In this document: piece after piece, positions 57,342 to 64,000 of the stretch
How the letters are laid out: each line of letters begins with the position of its first letter
How positions within the stretch are numbered: position 1 is the stretch's first letter
From: Caldalkalibacillus mannanilyticus JCM 10596
GTDB lineage: Bacteria; Bacillota; Bacilli; Caldalkalibacillales; JCM-10596
Assembly: GCF_000615945.1 (NCBI RefSeq)
Contig: NZ_BAMO01000022.1
Location: 16,369 to 80,368 of the forward strand
DNA length: 64,000 bases
Direction: 5' to 3'
Program-made: the position numbers and the translations under genes
The notes under the pieces: model-generated
Told to the model about the DNA's origin: nothing
Database searches by the model: none
The model's input: only the letters and a program-made list of their open reading frames with translations

Positions 57342-58441
57342 TTGACTAAAAAAATCCTGCCTGTGGTTGATCCTCCCATCCATGGCTTTCTTTACTGGGG
57401 TTTTACCCTAAGTATTACGATGAAGAACGAAAAGTCACATCCCTGGTTCTATACCAATTTTATTCAATTACATTGTAATAGAGATTTCTTAGAAAAGAAA
57501 AAGAAGCTACGATTCGATTTCTATCTAGGACGTTACGAATATCGGTATAACAATCCATTTTTGATCACTCAAATGCTCAGCCCAGAGCTATTTCCTGATT
57601 TAAAGGGTGATAGGATGATCGATTTTTTCATTCATGCGATTGATCAAGGGTATTATCCTGTTCCTTTTGTTGACGAACATTATCTGTCCCAAAGCCCCTC
57701 GTATAAAAACCGTCATCTTCCACACCATGTTATGCTTTGTGGTTATGATCTTGAACGAGAACTGTTTATAAAAAAGGGCTTTGATCGAAAGGGATTGTTT
57801 GGCAAACAAGAAACAACATTCACAGAAATTAAATCAGCTTATGATCATATGCTAGAGGAATTAGAAGCTGATGAGAAGAATGAATTCCATCCTGATCATC
57901 AACGCAGCTTCTTATTTAAGTATAATGAGCAGTACTCCTATGATTTCTCAATAGATCAGGTGCAGCAACAAATCGAAGATACTTAGAAGCTAAAACCACA
58001 GTTGATACCTTGCATCAAGACCTTAAAAACGAAGCCTTTGGGGTAGAGGTATATGATTATTTAGTGCTCTATATGGAAGCTCTTGTTGGGAATCATCCAG
58101 ACCTCATCGATCACAATATCGTTCGACACTTGCACATCTTATGGGAGCATAAAAAAGCTCTTCATGATCGACTTTTATACTTAATGAAAAACGAGTATAT
58201 GGAGCATAATGAAGCCATTCTTGAAATAAGCAGCCAAAATATACAAAAGGCTGTCTACATGAGGAATTATGTGTTAAAAAGATTAAATTCGGTGTTTGTG
58301 AGCACGAAAAAGCTTCAGGCTGATTTGATCAAAATGAAAGAGATACTTGAAGAAATAAAAAATGCTGAAATCGAAATGCTTCAGCGAGTGCTTGAGGAGC
58401 TAGATAAGAGCAAATTGAAACAGAAATCGATTTTAACATGA
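57342..58441 (+). CDS. papain-fold (BtrH/C39)-like protein of the NRPS locus (one frameshift)
   Basis: About 366 residues when one shift is repaired: near 57980 GATACTTAG should be GATTACTTAG, joining IEDYLEAKTTVDTLHQDL. TTG 57342 follows AAGGAGTAAGAGAGG, 33 bases after NRPS6, so it is cotranscribed. I do not recognise it firmly. The N-terminal half has a lone-cysteine block FIQLHCNRDFLEK near residue 48 and a later block GYYPVPFVDEHYL...HLPHHVMLCGYD that resembles the Asp/His region of BtrH_N and C39-type papain-fold proteins, which cleave or transfer acyl groups. The C-terminal 130 residues are helical and coiled-coil-like (KKLQADLIKMKEILEEIKNAE). There is no signal peptide. The position directly after an assembly line with no thioesterase makes release or transfer of the peptide a reasonable but unproved role; a tailoring or immunity function is also possible. 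Confidence 0.6.
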
Positions 58442-58479
58442 TAGTTTTAAAGCTCCAAATTATAATTGTTTAGGGGGAC

Positions 58480-58523
58480 CGTCAGGAAAATGTGAGTTAA
58501 AATTTAAGTTCATTTTCCTGACG
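58480..58523. repeat. 13-bp perfect inverted repeat at the end of the NRPS locus
   Basis: CGTCAGGAAAATG (58480-58492) and CATTTTCCTGACG (58511-58523) pair perfectly around an 18-base AT-rich loop, 38 bases after the last cluster gene. No T-run follows on either strand, so it is not a classic terminator. It may still end transcription or stabilise the long mRNA's 3' end between convergent genes. Confidence 0.55.
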
Positions 58524-58571
58524 ACTACTATTCTCCATCACAAATGATAATTTAAACTTTAAGAAGTTTGT

Positions 58572-59134
58572 CTAAGCCAACGATGGAGTTAGCACAAATA
58601 AAATATGATTTGTATCATTACTTTTGTTTAGAAAACGGTGTTTTATTTGTGGTGGAATACGCACAACATCTCCTTCATTTAGAAAATATTCTTTTCCCTC
58701 TAGTTCAACATATGCGTTCCCCCTCATTATAACGGCTATTTCTTCTTTGTTTTTCGTGTAAGTAATACTTTTTTTGTTGTAGTGGAATTTGCTTTTAATT
58801 CCATCATTAAAATCTCAATATTTGCTTTCATAAAATCTGGTGTCAATATCTCATGAACTATATGATCACTATTCTCACGAAACACTTTCTTTCGATCCTG
58901 TTTTCTTAAAATAAGGGAATCTGTGTTAATTTCATTAATGAAGAGGGAAAATAGGGGCACTTGTAAGGCTTTCGCAATTAATTCTAAAACACTTAGCGAG
59001 GGGTTTGCTTGCCCTCTTTCTATTTGGCTAATAAGGGAAGTACTGATCCCTGCATGTTCTGCAAACTCTCGAATGGTCATCCTATTTTTTTGACGATAAC
59101 GTAATACAGTTTGCCCTAGGAGATGATGGTTCAT
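58572..59134 (-). CDS. XRE-family regulator with cupin domain (one frameshift)
   Basis: About 187 residues. The start is the ATG at 59134 (MNHHLLGQTVLRYRQ), behind GAAAGG; an upstream ATG at 59155 is less likely. Residues 8-65 are an XRE helix-turn-helix (MTIREFAEHAGISTSLISQIERGQ... split here by a family-typical PSLSVLELIAKAL). The C-terminal part is a cupin fold: VIMRGNAYVELEGKEYFLNE, then GDVVRIPPQIKHRF. The two parts are in different frames: a run of seven A on the coding strand near 58770 should be eight, giving TTTKKSITYTKNKEEIA. Such HTH-cupin proteins sense a small metabolite, often an amino acid. It is divergent from L-threonine aldolase and probably controls it. Confidence 0.8.
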
Positions 59135-59296
59135 AGGAATCAACCTTTCTACCATAATGTATGTTTTCCTTCTTTTGTGCTGATATTGTAAACAAGGTCA
59201 ATTATTCCTTGATTCACTTTCAAGAACATTTTACTTTTTGTACATTATAATCTATTTTCATTATTATGATAAACAACTTTAGGAGGAAGACACATT

Positions 59297-60322
59297 ATGA
59301 TAGATTTGCGCAGTGATACAGTGACAATTCCAAGTGAAAAGATGAGAAAAGCGATGTATGAAGCGGAAGTGGGAGATGACGTTTATGGGGAAGATCCAAC
59401 CGTAAACAAGCTCGAAGAAATTGCAGCAAACATCCTTGGAAAGGAAGCAGCCTTATTTGTAACAAGTGGCACACAAGGAAATCAAATAGCCGGATTAGTA
59501 CATTGCAAGACGGGGCAAGAAGTAATTATGGAAGCCCAAGCACACTTGTTTCTTTACGAGGCTGCAGCATTATCTGCATTTGCTGGAGTACAAATTAGAA
59601 CCTTAACTGGTGAACGTGGCGCCATGAAACCAAGTGATGTAGAGGCAGCCATCAGGGGTGATGATATTCACGAACCGGAAACGGGTCTTATTTGCATAGA
59701 AAACACTCACAACAAAGCAGGTGGAGCCGTAATTCCACTGGAAAATATGAAAGAAATCTACCAAATAGCTAAAAGGTATGGTATACCTGTTCACTTAGAT
59801 GGTGCGAGATTATTCAATGCTTCTGTAGCATCTCAAGTCCCAGTGCAAGAATTTGCAAAATATACAGATTCTGTTCAGTTTTGCTTATCTAAAGGTTTGG
59901 GAGCACCTGTAGGTTCAATCATTGCAGGCTCCTCTGATTTTATTTTGAAAGCTCGAAAGTGGCGTAAACGCTTAGGCGGAGGACTTAGACAAGCTGGAGT
60001 TCTAGCTGCCCCTGGTATTATTGCGCTAGAAGAAAATGTGAATCTTCTTGAGGTAGATCACGAAAACGCAAAGCAACTGGCAGAAGGACTTCAGAATATA
60101 GAAGGGGTAGTGATTGAAAATAAAGTAGAAACAAATATTATTTTAGTCAACATCACTAAATCAAAGATAACGCCAGAAACGTTCTTGCTTCAATTAAAAG
60201 AACATGACATATTAGCAGGTACATTTGGTCCTAATACTATTAGATTTGTTACAAACAACAGCATTTCTAAAATAAGCATTGATAAAGTATTACTAGCTAG
60301 TCGCAAGATACTGAGTTCGTGA
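59297..60322 (+). CDS. ltaE: low-specificity L-threonine aldolase
   Basis: A 341-residue PLP enzyme that splits L-threonine or L-allo-threonine into glycine and acetaldehyde. ATG 59297 follows TAGGAGGAAG. The diagnostic N-terminus IDLRSDTVTIPSEKMRKAM and GDDVYGEDPTVNKLE is present, then TSGTQGNQIA, ENTHNKAGG, HLDGARLFNA and the PLP lysine in CLSKGLGAPVGS, followed by RKRLGGGLRQAG. Length is normal for the family. A TATAAT at 59246-59251 is a possible -10 box in the divergent region shared with the XRE-cupin gene. It is cytosolic and a housekeeping amino-acid enzyme; a role for the NRPS (Thr supply) is not supported. Confidence 0.92.
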   Translation: MIDLRSDTVTIPSEKMRKAMYEAEVGDDVYGEDPTVNKLEEIAANILGKEAALFVTSGTQGNQIAGLVHCKTGQEVIMEAQAHLFLYEAAALSAFAGVQIRTLTGERGAMKPSDVEAAIRGDDIHEPETGLICIENTHNKAGGAVIPLENMKEIYQIAKRYGIPVHLDGARLFNASVASQVPVQEFAKYTDSVQFCLSKGLGAPVGSIIAGSSDFILKARKWRKRLGGGLRQAGVLAAPGIIALEENVNLLEVDHENAKQLAEGLQNIEGVVIENKVETNIILVNITKSKITPETFLLQLKEHDILAGTFGPNTIRFVTNNSISKISIDKVLLASRKILSS

Positions 60323-60421
60323 ATGATAGCGTGTAGCTTTTGAAATATCTATCTAGCATAAGAACTACCTTCACTTCAAGTGATGTATACTCATCACTGA
60401 TTGAAGGAGAGAGTCCGATGA

Positions 60422-60937
60422 ATGGAAGAACAAAAGAAAAGGGGGGACGATTTGGATAAACACGCAACCACACTAGTAATTTCAAACTTGCTAATGGAAA
60501 TCATTGAACAATACACTCCATTTCAATGGATGCAAACAATAGAGTCATTTCCACATCCGTATAAAGTAGATAAGAACAGCTATGATTATTCAGGTGAAGT
60601 AAAACCTATGACCAAAGAAGAATTTCAAGAGATTATTTCTAGCTTAGGTAAAGCAGAATGGTATTCATCCAAGTTAGAGGAGTTATTGAGTTCTGTATAC
60701 ATCAATCAATGGACTGCTACCTACATCTCTAATCATGGTAAGCATTGGGTCAATTTTATGGATTTATTGCAAGATAAATTTAATGAATGGAAATACGAAC
60801 ACTTCCAGCTATATGATGAAGATGGAAACGAAATAAACGAAAGTTTGGAAGAGGAACTTGATCAAAGTCTATATGAGTTTATTGAAAATACGTCACATGA
60901 AATATATGCCAAGAAAATTTTAAAGAAATGGGGGTGA
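60422..60937 (+). CDS. hypothetical acidic protein, start uncertain
   Basis: Up to 171 residues with no family I recognise. It is acidic with many aromatic residues (EQYTPFQWMQTIESFPHPY, WYSSKLEELLSSVYINQW, KYEHFQLYDEDGNEINES) and no membrane segment or signal. Three starts compete. ATG 60422 has a weak site. TTG 60452 follows AAAGGGGGG. ATG 60418 has the best site (GAAGGAGAG) but is in another frame and hits a stop at 60457; removing one base from the G6 run at 60441-60446 would fuse it to this frame as MNGRTKEKGDDLDKHA. In view of the other homopolymer errors, that reading is quite possible. A hairpin AGTGATG/CATCACT (60379-60398) lies just upstream. Confidence 0.6.
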   Translation: MEEQKKRGDDLDKHATTLVISNLLMEIIEQYTPFQWMQTIESFPHPYKVDKNSYDYSGEVKPMTKEEFQEIISSLGKAEWYSSKLEELLSSVYINQWTATYISNHGKHWVNFMDLLQDKFNEWKYEHFQLYDEDGNEINESLEEELDQSLYEFIENTSHEIYAKKILKKWG

Positions 60938-61218
60938 GATAAATGACTCAGACGAATGGTTCCCCCTTCATCTTGAGAACCTCCACCTCCTTGATTTACC
61001 TTAGCGGACAGATAATCTTATCTTAACGCGGATATTTAGAAGAGGAGGGTTTTTATGGCCATTAGAGCTTAACTTACCAACTGACATTTAGCCGTGCTTT
61101 TTAGCATGGCTATGTTTCTGGTCAACTACTTTACCGCATGATTGTCGAGAAGCCCTTTATGACAAATAGATGAGTTAAGTTCGGAATTATGGCATAATAA
61201 AGTAAAGGTATCAATTAT
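60938..61218. other. intergenic stretch with small hairpin, no convincing gene
   Basis: About 280 bases before the Fic gene. A 7-bp stem GCCGTGC/GCATGGC (61091-61110, one G-T pair) is present, but no T-run follows. The block AGGAGGGTTTTTATGG near 61043 resembles a ribosome site and start, but the frame ends after five codons. It may be an eroded element; I cannot name one. Confidence 0.3.
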
Positions 61219-61965
61219 ATGTTGGAGTTGAAAAAGATGTTTGAACAAATTGACGAAATGAAAAAAAGATTGGATCATCTAAGGCCGATCCCTAAACATA
61301 CTTTAAAGAGCATAAGAGAACATTTGCTTTTGGATTGGACCTATAATTCAAATGCCATAGAAGGAAATACATTAACGTTATCAGAAACGAAAGTGGCACT
61401 CGAAGGGGTAACAATTGGCGGAAAAACATTACGAGAACATCTAGAAGTCATTAACCATAAAGAAGCGATACTCTATGTAGAGGATATCGTGCGAAAAAAA
61501 GAATCTTTTTCAGAAAGACAAATTAAGAATATTCATCGACTTATATTAAAAGGAATTGATGATGAAAATGCGGGGGCATACCGAAAAGAAAACGTTGTGA
61601 TCAGCGGAGCACAACATATACCACCAGATGCGTTACAAGTTACCATTCAAATGGAAAAGCTGGTATCCATGTACGAAAACGAATGGCAATCTTTACATCC
61701 AGTTGATAGAGCAGCATACCTACATATTATTTTTGTGAAAATACATCCATTCATTGATGGGAATGGGAGAACAGCAAGGCTGTTGTTAAATCTGGAGTTA
61801 ATGAAGAATGGTTATCCACCCATCATAATTGAAAAGAAAAGAAGAGTGGAATACTATGAATCCCTTGATAAGGCCCATACAACAGAAGATACGGACGATT
61901 TTAGGCAATTGGTACTTGATGCTTTGAACAAAACGTTTGAATTGTATTTTAAAGTGTTGAAATAG
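61219..61965 (+). CDS. Fic-domain protein (putative AMP transferase)
   Basis: A 248-residue Fic protein. The core motif is HPFIDGNGRTARLLLN near residue 176, with the catalytic His, the phosphate-binding DGNGR loop and the second Arg all intact, so it should transfer AMP (or another nucleotide part) to a target side chain. The N-terminal helix has the inhibitory motif SNAIEGN ([ST]xxxE[GN]) near residue 46, as in class II Fic proteins, whose Glu blocks the active site until it is displaced. No separate antitoxin gene is next to it, in keeping with built-in inhibition. ATG or TTG starts further in are possible; ATG 61219 has no clear ribosome site. The target is unknown. It is flanked by intergenic sequence and an unrelated ABC transporter. 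Confidence 0.85.
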   Translation: MLELKKMFEQIDEMKKRLDHLRPIPKHTLKSIREHLLLDWTYNSNAIEGNTLTLSETKVALEGVTIGGKTLREHLEVINHKEAILYVEDIVRKKESFSERQIKNIHRLILKGIDDENAGAYRKENVVISGAQHIPPDALQVTIQMEKLVSMYENEWQSLHPVDRAAYLHIIFVKIHPFIDGNGRTARLLLNLELMKNGYPPIIIEKKRRVEYYESLDKAHTTEDTDDFRQLVLDALNKTFELYFKVLK

Positions 61966-62111
61966 ATGAGGGTATTAGGTCTAGCTTTATTTGGCAATTA
62001 CTTGAACCTCCATTGTGAAGGAAGAAGCCATATATCAATTCGCATATCTCTTCCATTAATATCCTAAACGTGTTAATGTAGTAAATGATGATATTTTAAG
62101 GGAGAGAGTTC

Positions 62112-63038
62112 ATGGACAATAATATAGCTATAAAATTGCAAAATGTTACAAAAAAAGTTGGTCACAAAGTGATCATTGATCAGCTATCTTTTGATGTTCC
62201 TAAGGGAGAAGTATTTGGTTTCTTGGGTCCGAATGGAGCTGGAAAAACAACAACCATCAGGATGATCGTTGGGCTGATATCTATGTCTTCAGGAAAGATC
62301 TATATTAATGGGGAAGATGTAGCTAAAAGCTTTGAAAAAGCAATTTCACATGTTGGAGCCATCGTTGAAAACCCTGAGATGTATGGTTATCTCACAGGAT
62401 GTCAAAATTTACTGCATTATTCACGGATGCATCCTAATATTTCAAAAGAAAGGATTCAAGAAGTGATAAAGCTAGTAGGTCTTGAACAACGAATTCATGA
62501 AAAAGTAAAAAAATACTCTCTAGGAATGCGACAGCGTTTGGGAGTTGCACAAGCGATTCTACATAAACCGGCTGTGCTGATATTAGACGAACCGACCAAT
62601 GGGTTAGATCCTTCCGGTATTCGTGAATTGCGTGATTATCTAAGAAGTTTATCTGAAAACGAAGGGACTGCCGTTGTCGTTTCAAGTCATCTGTTATCTG
62701 AGATGGAGTTAATGTGTGATCGGGTTGCTATTATCCAAAGTGGGAAGCTGGTAGATATACAGATTTTAAAAGGATTAACAAATAAGGTAGACCCTACTCT
62801 TTCTATAGCTCTGGAAGTTGATGATGTAACCAAGGCACTAGAAGTGCTGAATGAGCGAAAAATAGAAATCATAGATAAAGAGGGAAATACCTTGCATTTT
62901 GTTTTGCAAAAAAACTTGATTCCTGATTTGAACAAAACGCTAGTTCAGAAGAATGTTGGCGTCTTTGAGATTAGTACCGCGACAAAATCATTGGAAGACA
63001 AATTTATGGAAATCACTAGAGGTGAACAAATTGTCTAA
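62112..63038 (+). CDS. ABC transporter ATPase (BcrA-type)
   Basis: A 308-residue ATPase of the bacitracin-resistance/ABC-2 group. ATG 62112 follows AAGGGAGAG. Motifs: Walker A GPNGAGKTT near residue 40, Q-loop replaced by IVENPEMYGYLTG (typical for BcrA relatives), signature YSLGMRQRLG, Walker B AVLILDEPTNGLDPSG and H-loop SSHLLSEME. The C-terminal 90 residues are the usual accessory domain. It overlaps the permease gene by eight bases, so the two are translationally coupled and form one transporter. Members often confer resistance to peptide antibiotics, but this is inferred from the family only; it lies 4 kb beyond the NRPS locus. Confidence 0.9.
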   Translation: MDNNIAIKLQNVTKKVGHKVIIDQLSFDVPKGEVFGFLGPNGAGKTTTIRMIVGLISMSSGKIYINGEDVAKSFEKAISHVGAIVENPEMYGYLTGCQNLLHYSRMHPNISKERIQEVIKLVGLEQRIHEKVKKYSLGMRQRLGVAQAILHKPAVLILDEPTNGLDPSGIRELRDYLRSLSENEGTAVVVSSHLLSEMELMCDRVAIIQSGKLVDIQILKGLTNKVDPTLSIALEVDDVTKALEVLNERKIEIIDKEGNTLHFVLQKNLIPDLNKTLVQKNVGVFEISTATKSLEDKFMEITRGEQIV

Positions 63039-63980
63039 TTTCTTTAAACTCGTCGCAAATGAGAATATGAAAATCTATCGCAGACCTAGAACATGGTGTT
63101 TAATCTTCATCACAATTTTGATTACAATTACTTATGGAATCATCATAAACTACAATTCAAATAAAGAAATGAATTGGGAAGTAGAGATCGCTCAGCAAAT
63201 TGAAATCAATAAACATTACCTAGAAGATGATAGCTGGAAGGGTGGTTTAGAAAAGCAATTTGAAAGGGAAATTATCTTAGCCCAGTATGCATTAGATCAT
63301 CAGAATTACGCAAATTATGAAAGATCTCTATGGACTGGTGTCAAAGAAAGTGAATGGATTCTTTTCTTTGTTATACTCTTTACCATTCTCATTGCAGCAG
63401 GTATTGTAGCAGAGGAGTTTACAAAAGGAACTATAAAGCTTTTACTTATTCGTCCTGTTAGTAGGTTTAAAATATTATTATCTAAATACGTGTCTACCTT
63501 CTTATTTGCAGGGATTCTGTTAATAGCGGTATTCTTAGTAGCGGTGCTTACAAATAGTTTCTATCACGGATTTGGTGACTTTGGTCATCAGTATCTCTAC
63601 TTAGATCATCAGATGAATGTAGTAGAAGGAAGTATGTTCTTAAAAACAATCGAAGTTTTTTATGGAACCTAGTCAGTATGATCATGATGGTTACTTTTGC
63701 CTTTATGTTGTCCATAGTATTTAGAAGCACTACCTTAGCAGTTAGTTTGTCTTATGTAGCCATATTTATAGGAAAGAATATGACAGACTTTCTTTTGACT
63801 AAATATAGCTGGGCAAAATACATCTTATTTGCACATTTTGACCTAACTCAGTATGTGGATAGAATTCCAGTAGCTGAGGGTATGACTCTCCAATTTTCAC
63901 TGATGATGCTCTTTATCTATTTTCTTCTGTTTAACGTGATTTCTTATCTTGCTTTTGCTAAACGAGATATAGCTGTCTGA
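63031..63980 (+). CDS. ABC-2 type permease (one frameshift)
   Basis: Partner membrane protein of the ATPase before it, about 316 residues. The start is TTG 63031 behind AGAGGTG, overlapping the ATPase stop. The first helix is CLIFITILITITYGIII; an extracellular loop with Lys/Glu follows, then helices ILFFVILFTILIAAGIVA, FAGILLIAVFLVAVLT, VTFAFMLSIVF and FSLMMLFIYFLLFNVISYLAF. The family block AEEFTKGTIKLLLIRPVSR is clear. The frame breaks near 63660: a T6 run should be T7, giving EVFLWNLVSMIMM, after which the frame runs to the stop at 63980. This is a homopolymer error like the others. It moves an unknown substrate across the cytoplasmic membrane. Confidence 0.85.
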
Positions 63981-64000
63981 GAGTGTATAAGCGTTTAAAA

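Noticed and set aside
60943..61026. 27-codon frame just after the hypothetical gene, with GGGGTGA before it
   Set aside because: The apparent ribosome site is the end of the previous gene, the peptide (MTQTNGSPFILRTS...) has no recognisable features, and nothing else supports it.
1..64000. CRISPR arrays, tRNA or rRNA genes
   Set aside because: No short regularly spaced repeats, cloverleaf patterns with CCA ends or rRNA blocks were seen on either strand.

Overview
The window looks like a low-GC Firmicute chromosome, probably Brevibacillus or a close Paenibacillaceae relative. I infer this from the tyrocidine/gramicidin-style NRPS domains, strong AGGAGG-type ribosome sites, AT-rich codon use and the accessory genes; no marker gene fixes the species. 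About 46 kb (8.3-58.4 kb) is one non-ribosomal peptide synthetase (NRPS) locus.

Layout. 0-6.2 kb: the start of a MerR-like regulator (minus strand), a divergent alpha/beta hydrolase, a fatty-acyl-CoA ligase, an NADPH:quinone reductase, a molybdopterin oxidoreductase with an internal deletion, and a DinB protein ending at a clear terminator. 6.3-6.9 kb: a decayed IS91-type transposase and an inverted repeat. 6.9-8.0 kb: a flavin-dependent oxidoreductase on the minus strand. 8.2-11.9 kb: a promoter and two full-size ABC exporters. 11.9-57.3 kb: six NRPS genes with 11 modules. 57.3-58.4 kb: an unusual protein with weak similarity to BtrH/C39-type papain-fold proteins. 58.6-60.3 kb: an XRE-cupin regulator divergent from L-threonine aldolase. 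60.4-64 kb: a hypothetical protein, a Fic protein and an ABC-2 type transporter pair.

How the NRPS works (inference from domain order). NRPS1 starts with a condensation (C) domain, so the peptide is probably N-acylated. The module order is Cs-[half-C]-A1-T / C-A2-T-E / C-A3-T-E / C-A4-T-E / C-A5-T-E / C-A6-T / C-A7-T-E / C-A8-T / C-A9-T-E / C-A10-T / C-[half-C]-A11-T. Every C domain after an epimerization (E) domain has the DCL-type N-terminal motif and every other internal one has the LCL-type motif, so gene order and assembly order agree. Specificity codes read by eye give: acyl - aliphatic - D-aliphatic - D-unknown polar - D-aromatic (Tyr-like) - D-Asn - Ser - D-Orn - aromatic (Tyr-like) - D-Val - Ile-like - Thr. 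I cannot match this undecapeptide to a product I know.

Unusual points. (1) Two adenylation domains, A1 and A11, are preceded by a full C domain plus an extra C-terminal half of a C domain; in module 11 the gene boundary falls between them. (2) There is no thioesterase or reductase; the next gene encodes the papain-fold-like protein. (3) The only two E-C junctions inside a polypeptide are near-identical 1.94 kb direct repeats. (4) About a dozen genes carry single-base indels, most in homopolymer runs, which points to uncorrected sequencing error rather than gene death; I annotate these as single genes spanning the shift.
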